From assembly GCF_965138505.1 (NCBI RefSeq), contig NZ_CBCSCO010000003.1:1-64000 (forward strand): DNA of 64,000 nt. The letters run 5' to 3'. Of this stretch, positions 1 through 8,301 are shown in pieces. The translations under genes and the position numbers were made by a program. The stretch comes from Litorimonas haliclonae (GTDB taxonomy: Bacteria > Pseudomonadota > Alphaproteobacteria > Caulobacterales > Maricaulaceae). The notes below the pieces were generated by a model. The model had not been told where the DNA came from and searched no databases. It saw only the letters and a program-made list of their open reading frames with translations. The first letter of the stretch is position 1, and each line of letters opens with the position of its first letter.

Positions 1-867
1 TGTGCGCAGCTCCTCGCCGCGATTATTCATCCGGACGCTGCCCTTGCTCTTGCCCGCCAATTACGGCGGCATGTCCGCGGGATGATACAGGCCTCGCAGG
101 CCCATTTCCGAAGCCGCCAGAAAATGGCCATGCTTCTGCGCTCCGATTGGCGGGAGAGGGTGATATCTGAGCTGGGCGGTTGGAGTCGACTTCGGCTCTG
201 GACATATCGCCAAGAGGCTTTGGAGGTCGTTCCCCCAAATAAAACCTATAAGCCGCCTAACCATCCCGCTCCGGAGGAAGAGGAGCTCGAGCGCCGCGCC
301 CGAATGCGGGAATTGATGAAAGCCAATATCCATCCGCGTATTTTGCGTGACCCCTGCCGGATGGACTTTGACGGCTGGTTCAGACTGCCGCCGCAAACCC
401 GTTTGAAAAATCCGATCAATGAACATCCGCAATATTATGATTACGAGTATGACTTTGATCCCAGACCGATGGCGGATTTTACTGGCATAAGGACACCGAT
501 CACCGTCTGGCCGGAGGAGTTCAGAGCGGCGGCGGAAGTGCGGCCAGCTATGGAGGAGAGGGAGAGGGAAGAGGAAACGCTTTCAAACCTTGTCACCCCG
601 GACACCGATCCGGGGTCATTGACCTCGCAACAGAGACGATATTGCAGAGGGCCTACCGTCTTTCCGCCCGCCCGAAACGACAATATTCCAATCGTTGCCC
701 CCAAAAGGATCCCGGCTCAAGGCCGGGATGACAAAGGCCAAGAAAATGAGGGGAAACCATACGCCTCCCGCGCGCCGCCCCGCATCCGAGGCTCCCCAAA
801 TGTCACCCTCCGCCAAGCGCCCCTTGGCGGAGCGCTTTCGCGTTCCAACAATAACCTCAGGCCTTAA
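1..867 (+). CDS. Hypothetical protein, 5' end outside window
   Basis: The frame is open from base 1, so the start lies upstream; an internal ATG at 82 is not needed. I do not recognise a family. The first part (to about base 590) reads like an ordinary soluble protein rich in Arg, Glu and Pro, with a well-formed stretch around DGWFRLPPQ and an acidic run (EREREEE) just before the repeats. From about base 590 the reading frame crosses three perfect palindromes that look like an interspersed repeat, so the last 90 or so residues were probably added by repeat insertion rather than being part of the ancestral protein. The frame stops at 865-867, about 70 bases before the next gene. Whether the full C-terminus is functional cannot be judged. 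Confidence 0.55.
   Translation, partial: CAQLLAAIIHPDAALALARQLRRHVRGMIQASQAHFRSRQKMAMLLRSDWRERVISELGGWSRLRLWTYRQEALEVVPPNKTYKPPNHPAPEEEELERRARMRELMKANIHPRILRDPCRMDFDGWFRLPPQTRLKNPINEHPQYYDYEYDFDPRPMADFTGIRTPITVWPEEFRAAAEVRPAMEEREREEETLSNLVTPDTDPGSLTSQQRRYCRGPTVFPPARNDNIPIVAPKRIPAQGRDDKGQENEGKPYASRAPPRIRGSPNVTLRQAPLGGALSRSNNNLRP
590..835. repeat. Cluster of three REP-like palindromes
   Basis: Three perfect inverted repeats occur within 240 bases. ACCCCGGA 595-602 pairs with TCCGGGGT 609-616 (6-base loop). ATCCCGGC 709-716 pairs with GCCGGGAT 722-729 (5-base loop). CTCCGCCAAG 808-817 pairs with CTTGGCGGAG 823-832 (5-base loop). The middle one, read on the minus strand, gives the peptide VIPALSRDP, which is familiar from spurious reading frames over interspersed palindromes in many proteobacterial genomes. 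The cluster sits inside the 3' end of the first gene and could also act as a transcription barrier before the PAN gene. Confidence 0.7.
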
Positions 868-876
868 CAAACACGG

Positions 877-892
877 TTAACCAAAAGCTAAC
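877..892 (+). promoter_or_regulatory. CtrA-like site upstream of PAN gene
   Basis: TTAA at 877-880, seven bases, then CTAAC at 888-892. This is one mismatch from the CtrA consensus TTAA-N7-TTAAC. A GANTC site (GAATC, 916-920) lies between it and the start codon at 936. Identification is by motif only. Confidence 0.4.
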
Positions 893-935
893 ACCTATTA
901 ACGACACTTAGCCTAGAATCATTTTGGGGGTAATT

Positions 936-2201
936 ATGCGCAAATTTCTAATCGTTTCTTCGGCCACACTTTTAATGGCCGGCGCAGCGCAGGCGGCTGA
1001 CCTTGGACAATATCGCCCCGGAAACCCCTATCAGAGCGTCATGGCCCCCGGCGCAGATGTCTGCAAAAGTCACTGCGCCGGCGACGCTCAGTGCCGTAGC
1101 TGGAATTACGTTAAAGCCAACCCGAATGCGTCGGGCGTATGTGAATTTAATGCCAATGACGTTCCGCCTGTCGCCAGCGCTATTTCCATTAGCGGGTCAA
1201 ACCAGAGCCGGGCTTACCGCCAAGGCGTTGTGCCGGGTGGCACAAATACAATTCGTGTAGGGACGCAGCCACAGACGCAACCGCAGTCATCTAAGCAAAT
1301 CACGTCTTCTTCGCCGCACCGCCGAATTGTCAGAGAGTCAGTACCTTTGCAATCGCCAACTCAGCCCGCTTCGACAAACCGCCAAAGCGTCATCTCAGGG
1401 GGCAATTCAGGAGTCGTTAGAGCTCAGCCCGAAAGTATGAGGGCCGTCGACTCCTCGAGCCCTCAGCAGGCTAGAGTCGCGTCCATGCCGCAAACATTTA
1501 AATATGACCTAGGCGACCGCGCGGCGCCGCAGCGCGCGCCAATGCCAAATTCCCAAATGTCTAACCCGCAATCGCCGCACCCGTATAATTCTGGCGGACA
1601 GGCTTACCCTCCTCAAAACCCGATGCCGCAGGCGGAACGCTCAGCATATGCTCAACCTTATCCTCCGACGCAGGCCGAGGAAGGGCAACCTGTCATGGCA
1701 GAACGGACAGGAAGGCGGCGTCAACAAGGGCCGTCCATGCAGAGATCTGTTTCTCCTCAGATGGCGTATAGATCTCCGCTTCAGGCTGGGCTTCCAGGTC
1801 AACTGCCCGCACAAAATCGGGCTGCCTCGCAAGGTCAACCTTATCCGCCTCAAAGCGGTTATGCTCCTAACGCCGCGCCTCAACAGACAAGACAACAGCC
1901 AAATGTTCGGCAGCAAGCCATGGTTCGCAGGTCTGCAAATGACCCTGTGACCTATGGATCGACTCAAACGGGGTCTGTCCGTTCGAATTCCAATGGCGCG
2001 CCTTCTCAAGCGCGCAATTTGGCACAAGGTTTAAGTGCAGAGCAGGCGCAACAGAGCTTGTTCGGGAAACTAAATGATGATGTTCAAGTGCCAAATTCAG
2101 GGGCGACAGTGCCCGTCGATCCGAACGCGCCTATCCCGACCATGTCGTCCCGAATTAGCGGAACCGTTGAGCAGTCGGCTCTGGCAGGCGGGCCGAATTA
2201 G
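936..2201 (+). CDS. Secreted PAN-domain protein with long Gln/Pro-rich tail
   Basis: The 421-residue product starts with a clear Sec signal peptide (MRKFLIVSSATLLMAGAAQA, cleavage near residue 20-21). Residues about 40-85 form a PAN/Apple-like module with four cysteines (DVC, SHC, AQC, GVC) and the typical CRSWNY core. The remaining 330 residues are low complexity, rich in Gln, Pro, Ser, Asn and Arg, and probably disordered. I chose ATG 936 because GGGGG at 926-930 gives a good ribosome binding site; TTG 924 would be in frame but spoils the signal peptide. PAN modules usually bind protein or carbohydrate, so an envelope or surface role is likely, but the actual partner is unknown. A CtrA-like box and a GANTC site upstream hint at cell-cycle control. 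Confidence 0.75.
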   Translation: MRKFLIVSSATLLMAGAAQAADLGQYRPGNPYQSVMAPGADVCKSHCAGDAQCRSWNYVKANPNASGVCEFNANDVPPVASAISISGSNQSRAYRQGVVPGGTNTIRVGTQPQTQPQSSKQITSSSPHRRIVRESVPLQSPTQPASTNRQSVISGGNSGVVRAQPESMRAVDSSSPQQARVASMPQTFKYDLGDRAAPQRAPMPNSQMSNPQSPHPYNSGGQAYPPQNPMPQAERSAYAQPYPPTQAEEGQPVMAERTGRRRQQGPSMQRSVSPQMAYRSPLQAGLPGQLPAQNRAASQGQPYPPQSGYAPNAAPQQTRQQPNVRQQAMVRRSANDPVTYGSTQTGSVRSNSNGAPSQARNLAQGLSAEQAQQSLFGKLNDDVQVPNSGATVPVDPNAPIPTMSSRISGTVEQSALAGGPN

Positions 2202-2212
2202 AGAGGTTGCGT

Positions 2213-2545
2213 TCAGGAAAAACGAGTGCGGATTTTTTTGATGCCGTGCCAGAGCGCTGCCGAAGACAGGCGAAACCAAGCAAAACAGACGAAAAAGACA
2301 AAGCAAGTCGTCACTGAATATAAGGCTGCATTGGCAAAAGCGTCCGCATTGTAATCCAAGAGCATCAGCGTGTTTTGAGCTCCGGCAATTGATGTGATTG
2401 AAGCTAGAAACAGCCAAAACCCCATCCAATAAAAATTAACGAGCTTATTTGATCTTTTGAATATGGTGGGAGGCACGAAAAAAAGCGTGACGACGAATAC
2501 CGTTATGGAGAACATAATCAGAGATGGAACTAAGGTGGACATCAT
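2213..2545 (-). CDS. Small hydrophobic membrane protein
   Basis: This 110-residue product is mostly apolar and shows about three membrane-spanning stretches (residues about 5-27, 38-60 and 70-95) with a basic C-terminal tail (KKIRTR). I do not recognise a family. It is convergent with the PAN gene and lies downstream of prfC on the same strand, 84 bases away. The ribosome binding site is weak. The hydrophobic pattern makes this frame more convincing than the overlapping frame at 2097-2429. Confidence 0.5.
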   Translation of the reverse strand: MMSTLVPSLIMFSITVFVVTLFFVPPTIFKRSNKLVNFYWMGFWLFLASITSIAGAQNTLMLLDYNADAFANAALYSVTTCFVFFVCFAWFRLSSAALWHGIKKIRTRFS

Positions 2546-2629
2546 AGGTCGCTCGCTTGGGCTTCTAGTTTAGCATAGTTCAAGCAAGTTTTGTTCCAAT
2601 TTTGATTTTTCGGTTAATTTTCTTTCCGA

Positions 2630-4219
2630 TTAGGCCCGTTCTTTGGTCGTCAAGAAACGAATTTTGGGGTTTTTATCTTGCGCATATCCGACATCCCAGG
2701 CCGATTTTGCAAGGAAAACAGGGGCCCCGTCGAGGTCTGTTCCCATATTGGAACTGTTTTTGTCGATAAAGGCCTTCAGGGTTTCTTCATCATCCGAGAC
2801 GACCCATCTCGCGGTCTGATACATGGGGGCTTCAAACGTCACATCCAGACCGTATTCGGTCTTGATCCGCTCGCGCATCACATCGATCTGCAGCGACCCG
2901 ACAGCGCCAACGATGACATCAGCGCCGATATCGGGCTTAAAGAGCTGGGTAACGCCTTCTTCAGCCAGGCTTTCGAGTGCTTTGCGAAGATGTTTGGCTT
3001 TAAGCGGATCAGCGAGCCGCGCGCGGCGTAGAATTTCAGGAGCAAAATTGGGAATGCCGGCAAATTTTATCTTGCCGGATTCCGATAGGCTATCCCCGAC
3101 CCGAAGCGCGCCGTGATTGGGAATGCCGATAACATCTCCTGCATAAGCGTTCTCCGCGAGTTCGCGGTCTTGGGCAAAGAATAGAATAGGATTGTGAACA
3201 GAGATGGTTTTGTTTTCGGCTGTTTTCAGCTTCATTCCGCGCTTAAATTCTCCGGAGCACATGCGCAGAAATGCCACCCGGTCACGATGGTTCAGATCCA
3301 TATTCGCTTGAACTTTAAACACAAAGCCGGCGACGCCTTTGTCCGTGGGTTCAATCTCTACCATCTGTCCGGCTTTTTTGGCTTTCTCGGGCTGAGGGGC
3401 AGGCGCAAATTCCGCCAAAGCGTCAATCAATTGAAGAACGCCGAACCTTCGCAGTGCAGACCCGAAATAGACGGGGGTCATATGCCCCTCGCGGAAAGAC
3501 TGTATGTTGAACTCGCCATATTCCTTGGCCAGTTCTTGTTCCTCGCGAAACTCTTCTAGAAGGGCTTCATCGTCGAAATGGTCTGCAAGCGAGTTTCCAT
3601 CCATACGGGTTAAGCTGTGTTCGCCGCCGTCTTCTTTTTTGACAAACTTCAAAAACTCGCCGGTGCGTAAATCGGCAATACCTTTGAACCTGCGGCCGGA
3701 CGCGGCGGGCCACTGCATGGGAACAACGTCGAGTGCGAGCTTGTCTTGGATTTCTGAGAGGAGCTCAAACGGGTCCTGACCTTCGCGGTCAAGTTTATTG
3801 ATGAAGGTGACAATCGGAATATCGCGGAGACGGCAAACTTCGAAAAGTTTAAGAGTTTGCGGCTCAATACCTTTGGCCACATCGAGCACCATGACGGCGC
3901 AATCCGCGGCCGTCAGAGTCCGGTATGTATCTTCGGAGAAGTCCTCATGCCCGGGCGTATCGAGCAGGTTGAAAATGAGGTCGGCATGTTCAAACGTCAT
4001 GACAGAGGACGAGACGGAAATCCCGCGTTCTTGCTCGATCTTCATCCAGTCGGACTGCGTTCGCCGGGCTTGTCCCCTTGCTGCGACTTGACCAGCTTGG
4101 TGGATCGCGCCTGCGGAGAAAAGCATGTTTTCCGTTAGCGTCGTCTTACCCGCATCCGGGTGAGAGATGATTGCAAAGACGCGGCGTTTCTTAGGCTCTG
4201 TTTGTAAGGCATTGGACAT
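2630..4219 (-). CDS. prfC: Peptide chain release factor 3 (RF3)
   Basis: RF3 is the translational GTPase that recycles RF1 and RF2 from the ribosome after peptide release. The 529-residue length is normal. The G1 motif is SHPDAGKTT near residues 19-27, the switch region has RGISVSSSV, G3 is DTPGHEDF and G4 is NKLD, in EF-G/RF3 order; the C-terminal beta-barrel and domain III follow. The start MSNALQTEPKKRR gives the usual short N-terminus before the G domain. It is transcribed divergently from the DUF1704 gene, with about 60 bases between the start codons. RF3 is not universal in alphaproteobacteria, but nothing here looks foreign. Confidence 0.95.
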   Translation of the reverse strand: MSNALQTEPKKRRVFAIISHPDAGKTTLTENMLFSAGAIHQAGQVAARGQARRTQSDWMKIEQERGISVSSSVMTFEHADLIFNLLDTPGHEDFSEDTYRTLTAADCAVMVLDVAKGIEPQTLKLFEVCRLRDIPIVTFINKLDREGQDPFELLSEIQDKLALDVVPMQWPAASGRRFKGIADLRTGEFLKFVKKEDGGEHSLTRMDGNSLADHFDDEALLEEFREEQELAKEYGEFNIQSFREGHMTPVYFGSALRRFGVLQLIDALAEFAPAPQPEKAKKAGQMVEIEPTDKGVAGFVFKVQANMDLNHRDRVAFLRMCSGEFKRGMKLKTAENKTISVHNPILFFAQDRELAENAYAGDVIGIPNHGALRVGDSLSESGKIKFAGIPNFAPEILRRARLADPLKAKHLRKALESLAEEGVTQLFKPDIGADVIVGAVGSLQIDVMRERIKTEYGLDVTFEAPMYQTARWVVSDDEETLKAFIDKNSSNMGTDLDGAPVFLAKSAWDVGYAQDKNPKIRFLTTKERA

Positions 4220-4278
4220 GGACGCGGCATAAGGCTCTACCGCGAGAAGCGCAAGCGGCGAGAGGCTGAACTTACAGG

Positions 4279-5616
4279 ATGCTTTACTTTCTTATCCGCC
4301 TTTGCGACGAACAACGAATGTCAAAACTGAAACAAAAATATTTTGACCGGGCTGTCGAAGCGGCCGGATATCTGAACGAAGCGTCAATTGCGATGAATGT
4401 TCTGAAATCTGTGAACTGGGATAGTCGGCATAAAAAACGTTTTTTCGAAAGTGGAAAGCTTCCGTCGCCGCGGTACCGGAGAATTGATGTTTCCGAGCCT
4501 CGGGACATGGTCGCGCAGGCCAGGGCGCTTTGTGACTCTGATCATGTAATTTTCCAATGGTTAGACCGTCTTTGTACGACAATGGAGAATACGGCGAGCC
4601 TCATCGAAACTCGCGGAACGCCGCAGTTCTTCCATTACTCCAGTGAATTGTTTGGGCGTCCTACACGTTTAATGCTTGATAAGAAAACCCGGGTTTTGGA
4701 CTTGGCGAAACACCTTGACCACACTTTGGCGGATTTGAATTTTGATAACCTGGTCGTTGAAGGGTTTGAGGAGTATTTAACGTCGAAACAATTCGCTAAG
4801 TCGCTTCGTCCTAGGTTGAAGAAACATTTCGGCGCTGATGCGCCTTCAGTCGTGATCTCGCCAACGCTCTCTGCAAAAGCTGCCGCGAGTTCCAGCCGGA
4901 TCCGTGTTCGGCGGGACGCCACCTTTACTCATAGAGATGTCGATCAGCTCCTGCACCACGAAGCGCTTATCCACTCTGCGACGGGGATGAACGGACAGAA
5001 CCAAGAGCATTTTAAAATTCTCGGTCGCTCTCATGCAGGTACGACTGAGATTCAGGAAGGACTAGCGGTCTTCGCCGAAATCATAACAGGGACAATGGAC
5101 CCTCGGCGGTTTGGGCGTCTTTCCGGACGGGTGCTTGCCATTGAAATGGCGGTTCAAGGGGCGGACTTTAAAGAGGTTTTCGATTTCTTTGTTGAACGAA
5201 ATGACGATCCCTCACAAAGCTATGAGAACACACGCAGAATTTTCCGCGGGGGACTCATAAAGGGCGGCGCCCCTTTCACTAAAGATATGGTGTACCTCAA
5301 TGGGCTATTGCGGGTACATAATTTTATGAGAACTGTGGTAAAGTTAAACCGCGCAGATCTTATCCGCGTGCTCTTCTCTGGCAAAATGGACATTGAAGAC
5401 GTGCCGGCATTGGCGCAATTGGCTAGTAGCGATCGTTTGACACCGCCGCTTTTCATGCCGCCTTGGGTGAAGGATTTGCGGTTCTTGGTCAGCTATATGG
5501 CTTATTCTTCGTTTCTAAACCAAGTAAAAATGCCGGGTTTTCAGACCTATTACGAACAAGAGCTCGACGACGTGCCGGTCGTTTGGGACTTTACGGATGG
5601 AAAAGTGGAGCCCTAA
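4279..5616 (+). CDS. DUF1704/QEGLA-family metallopeptidase-like protein
   Basis: The 445-residue product belongs to the DUF1704 family, often annotated as flavohemoglobin expression-modulating QEGLA motif protein. The name-giving motif is at residues 259-263, and a HExxxH motif (HEALIH, H227, E228, H232) lies about 30 residues before it. The same arrangement is found in the eukaryotic tubulin-tyrosine carboxypeptidase MATCAP (KIAA0895L), a zinc protease with a HExxxH site, so a peptidase activity is plausible; the bacterial substrate is unknown. No signal peptide is evident, so it is probably cytoplasmic. ATG 4318 (MSKLKQ) is an alternative start that removes 13 hydrophobic residues; neither has a strong ribosome binding site. 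It overlaps hemW tail to tail by four bases. Confidence 0.8.
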   Translation: MLYFLIRLCDEQRMSKLKQKYFDRAVEAAGYLNEASIAMNVLKSVNWDSRHKKRFFESGKLPSPRYRRIDVSEPRDMVAQARALCDSDHVIFQWLDRLCTTMENTASLIETRGTPQFFHYSSELFGRPTRLMLDKKTRVLDLAKHLDHTLADLNFDNLVVEGFEEYLTSKQFAKSLRPRLKKHFGADAPSVVISPTLSAKAAASSSRIRVRRDATFTHRDVDQLLHHEALIHSATGMNGQNQEHFKILGRSHAGTTEIQEGLAVFAEIITGTMDPRRFGRLSGRVLAIEMAVQGADFKEVFDFFVERNDDPSQSYENTRRIFRGGLIKGGAPFTKDMVYLNGLLRVHNFMRTVVKLNRADLIRVLFSGKMDIEDVPALAQLASSDRLTPPLFMPPWVKDLRFLVSYMAYSSFLNQVKMPGFQTYYEQELDDVPVVWDFTDGKVEP

Positions 5617-6758
5617 ACTAAAAGCGCGTCAGTTACGGAATTCAAAAGAAACCGGCCCTTTCGCGTGGCCTTGAGGAAGTTGCCATCAAGGGATAAAAAG
5701 TCTTCTTCTATGAGGGGTGCAAAACGGCTTTCCTCCATGTCCTTTCCCCGGATTTCGGAATATTTAGAGAGGGAAACACCTTCATCAGTCCGCAGCCCCA
5801 TCAAAATATATTCTTCTGACCACTCTTCGGCGGACAACGTTTCTTTCTCAAAAATTCCCATTCCAGTTTCTGATACCGATGCCCAATACTGCGCAGGTGT
5901 CAGAGCCGCGATTGTCGAGACTTTCTTCCCGTCTATAACCAACCTTCCATGAGCGCCCGGGCCTACACCAACATAGTCATAACCGCGCCAATAAGCGAGA
6001 TTGTGACCCGATTTGTGCCCTGTTTTAGCAAAGTTGGAGACTTCGTAGTGGGCAAAGCCTGCTCGTTGCAAACGATCCATTATGACTTCAAAGAAATCTG
6101 CACTCACATCCGCTTCGACGGCTCGAACTTGGCCTCTTGTTTCGGCTTTTGCGAACGCCGTTCCCGGTTCAATTGTGAGCTGGTAGGTTGAGACATGGTT
6201 CACACCCGATTCAAGAACTTTCTCAATATCCGTATTCAAATCCGTCAAGGTTTGATCTGCCCAGCCAAAGATTAAATCAGCCGAAACCGAAGGAAATATA
6301 GACGTCGCCAAATTGAGGGCAGACAAAGCCTGCTTAGAATTGTGATCTCGCCCCAGAATTTCTAAGGCTGATTTATGAAAGGTCTGAACGCCTAAGGAGA
6401 GGCGGTTAATTCCGGCGTCGCGATATCCGCTCCACTTTTTTGCATTCGCGTCAATCGGGTTGGCTTCTAGGGCGACTTCCGTTCCGTTCGGCAACCCCCA
6501 TAGGTACTCGATTTTGTCTATGATTCTAAGAATTTCTTCAGGGGTTAAGAGGGAAGGTGTGCCACCCCCGAAATGAATGGAGTTTAGTTGTCGTGGCCCA
6601 GACCACTTTCTCCAACCTTCCAAATCCGCGAGAATAGCTTCAACCAGGTCAATGTCTTTGCCCTTGGACTTATAAACGTTGAAATCACAATACGGACAAA
6701 TGCGGGTGCAGTAAGGCCAGTGAATGTAAATCGCCAGAGGAGAGGGTTTAGCCGTCAT
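5613..6758 (-). CDS. hemW: HemW, radical SAM heme chaperone-like protein
   Basis: HemW resembles the oxygen-independent coproporphyrinogen III oxidase HemN but acts as a heme chaperone. The 381-residue product has the radical SAM cysteines C17, C21 and C24 (YCTRICPYC), a GGGTPS glycine motif, and lacks the N-terminal extension of true HemN. The start at 6758 (MTAKPSP) matches the family; the frame extends further upstream but only through rdgB. The start overlaps the rdgB stop by 11 bases, so the two genes are translationally coupled, an arrangement common in alphaproteobacteria. Confidence 0.9.
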   Translation of the reverse strand: MTAKPSPLAIYIHWPYCTRICPYCDFNVYKSKGKDIDLVEAILADLEGWRKWSGPRQLNSIHFGGGTPSLLTPEEILRIIDKIEYLWGLPNGTEVALEANPIDANAKKWSGYRDAGINRLSLGVQTFHKSALEILGRDHNSKQALSALNLATSIFPSVSADLIFGWADQTLTDLNTDIEKVLESGVNHVSTYQLTIEPGTAFAKAETRGQVRAVEADVSADFFEVIMDRLQRAGFAHYEVSNFAKTGHKSGHNLAYWRGYDYVGVGPGAHGRLVIDGKKVSTIAALTPAQYWASVSETGMGIFEKETLSAEEWSEEYILMGLRTDEGVSLSKYSEIRGKDMEESRFAPLIEEDFLSLDGNFLKATRKGRFLLNSVTDALLV

Positions 6759-7389
6759 GGTCTGGGAATTGATCAGCCAAGAATTTGGCAAAAGCGTCAG
6801 CGCGATGGCTTTTCTCGTGTTTTTCGTCTGGTTCGATTTCTGAGAATGTAAGTCTGTCGCCCGTCGCGACAAAAATCGGATCGTAGCCAAATCCCTTTTC
6901 GCCCCGCGGAGGCCAAATAATGTCGCCTTCGACTGTGCCTTCATAGATATGGTCGTCTCCGTTTGGCAAGGTGAGACAGAGGGCGCAAACAAAGCGAGCA
7001 GACCTATCTTTAGATTTACCTAGTTTGTCATGGACGTGCCACATGGCCATATCAAAATCCCGACCTCCGCCCTCAACTTTGGGAAGCTCAGCCCATCTTG
7101 CGGCGTAAATTCCAGGCTGCCCGTCCAGAGCGGTGACATCTAAGCCGCTATCATCAGAAAGGGCAGGAAGCCCAGTGGCTTGCGTGGCGGCTTTGGCTTT
7201 TAGGCGCGCATTCCCAGCAAAGGTGGTTTCGGTCTCTTCGGGTTCAGGCAAGTTCAAATCCCCCGCGCTGAGCGTTTCAAGCCCGAACGGACGCAGTAAT
7301 TCTCTTATTTCGCGCACTTTGCCTTCATTGTGCGAAGCTACAATGATTCTCTTGTGAGATTTCAAATCGCGATGAGGAGTCTTAGTCAT
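6748..7389 (-). CDS. rdgB: RdgB/Ham1 XTP/dITP diphosphatase
   Basis: This 213-residue enzyme hydrolyses non-canonical purine nucleotides (ITP, dITP, XTP) to monophosphates and keeps them out of DNA and RNA. Family motifs are SHNEGKVREI near residues 19-28 and SDDSGLDV near 78-85, followed by YAARWAE and a C-terminal GYDPIF. It is the first gene of an rdgB-hemW pair and overlaps hemW by 11 bases. It lies about 90 bases from, and divergent to, the DUF2975 gene. The usual rph neighbour is not present in this window. Confidence 0.93.
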   Translation of the reverse strand: MTKTPHRDLKSHKRIIVASHNEGKVREIRELLRPFGLETLSAGDLNLPEPEETETTFAGNARLKAKAATQATGLPALSDDSGLDVTALDGQPGIYAARWAELPKVEGGGRDFDMAMWHVHDKLGKSKDRSARFVCALCLTLPNGDDHIYEGTVEGDIIWPPRGEKGFGYDPIFVATGDRLTFSEIEPDEKHEKSHRADAFAKFLADQFPDHDG

Positions 7390-7463
7390 GATAGGCCTAT
7401 AGCGCGTGCAGTCATGATATCAAAGCCAATCGGAATGTGTTTGCTAGCTTGTCTTTTTCTAAT

Positions 7464-7478
7464 TATTGATTATCAATA
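7464..7478. promoter_or_regulatory. AT-rich dyad at the start of the DUF2975/XRE pair
   Basis: TATTGAT 7464-7470 and ATCAATA 7472-7478 form a perfect 7-base inverted repeat around one base, ending at the proposed start codon. It may be the operator for the XRE regulator encoded next to it. The segment TAATTATTGATWA recurs upstream of the RND operon (21225-21237). Confidence 0.35.
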
Positions 7479-8050
7479 TGGTCATGCTAAGGAATCCCTC
7501 ATCCGATAATGATGACGTCGCCTATGACTTGGAGGCTGTCGACGGGTCGAACCACCGCATCGCGAAATCACTTAGATTTATCATATTTCTGGGTCGATTT
7601 ATTCTGGCAATAGCGGCTATTCTTATCGTCATAGCCGCCATCTGGATGATGTTCTCTGACAGTCTGCAAGAACAACTCCATACAAGTATTGGAGGCGAAG
7701 ACCGTCCAAGCCGTTTTATTCTACCGGCAATGTGCTTAGGTATGGCCGTGATAGCCGGGGCTTGGTTTTGGGTGTTACACATGCTCAGCAAAGTCGTGGA
7801 CACGTTAATCGCCGGTGACCCATTCGTTCCCGCTAATATAAATCGGTTGAGACGGATGTGGGTCGTGATCGCTTTGACTGAAGTTTTTCGAATGGCAATT
7901 GTGTCCTTTCCTATCCTCTCTGTTTCCGGAGAGGATGAGGCCTTTCCCATTCGTATTGGGACTTGGTTTCTGGTTTTCGTTATCGCGACTTTGGCTGAGG
8001 CGTTTCGTTACGGGGCCGCCCTGCGCCGGGATCAGGAACTGACGATCTGA
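7478..8050 (+). CDS. DUF2975 integral membrane protein
   Basis: The product (about 190 residues) has four membrane segments, roughly residues 30-57, 84-105, 127-147 and 157-177, and matches the DUF2975 pattern. DUF2975 genes are typically paired with a small XRE-family regulator, as here, where the stop and next start overlap (TGATG at 8048-8052). The function of the family is not established; the pairing suggests a membrane protein that sequesters or signals to the regulator. Starts at ATG 7478 and ATG 7484 are both possible; TTG 7466 is less likely. A dyad overlaps the start. Confidence 0.75.
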   Translation: MVMLRNPSSDNDDVAYDLEAVDGSNHRIAKSLRFIIFLGRFILAIAAILIVIAAIWMMFSDSLQEQLHTSIGGEDRPSRFILPAMCLGMAVIAGAWFWVLHMLSKVVDTLIAGDPFVPANINRLRRMWVVIALTEVFRMAIVSFPILSVSGEDEAFPIRIGTWFLVFVIATLAEAFRYGAALRRDQELTI

Positions 8051-8283
8051 TGACTATTCGTGTTAATCTTGATCGCGTGTTGCTAGAGCGGCGCATGAGC
8101 CTAACCGAGCTCGCTGAGCGGGTCGGGATAACGCTGGCTAATCTTTCGATTCTAAAAACAGGTAAAGCCCGCGCGGTTCGCTTTTCAACTTTGTCTGCGC
8201 TGTGCCGGGAACTGGACTGCCAGCCTGCGGATATTCTGGTCTACGAACCCGAGGAAGAGGAAGGGAAAGTGGCCGCCGAGTAA
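8050..8283 (+). CDS. Small XRE-family helix-turn-helix regulator
   Basis: The 77-residue product is almost entirely a Cro/C1-type helix-turn-helix domain. Helices cover residues about 10-60 with the motif SLTELAERVGITLANLSILKTGKARA, quoted here in family terms, then the typical LCRELDCQPADIL ending and an acidic tail. It overlaps the DUF2975 gene by one base, so the two are co-translated. Members of this subfamily are found next to DUF2975 proteins. It probably regulates its own operon; other targets are unknown. Confidence 0.85.
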   Translation: MTIRVNLDRVLLERRMSLTELAERVGITLANLSILKTGKARAVRFSTLSALCRELDCQPADILVYEPEEEEGKVAAE

Positions 8284-8298
8284 GCGGCCAGCTTTAAT
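8270..8298 (+). terminator. Rho-independent terminator of DUF2975/XRE operon
   Basis: TGGCCGC 8270-8276 pairs with GCGGCCA 8284-8290 around the XRE stop codon, followed by GCTTTAATTTTTT. It separates this operon from the convergent fba gene. Confidence 0.55.
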
Positions 8299-8301
8299 TT
8301 T

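Noticed and set aside
616..870. Minus-strand frame with VIPALSRDP
   Set aside because: It reads across the palindromic repeats and overlaps the first gene; such peptides are typical of repeats.
2097..2429. Minus-strand 110-residue frame
   Set aside because: It overlaps both the PAN gene end and the better hydrophobic frame at 2213-2545, and has no coherent fold.
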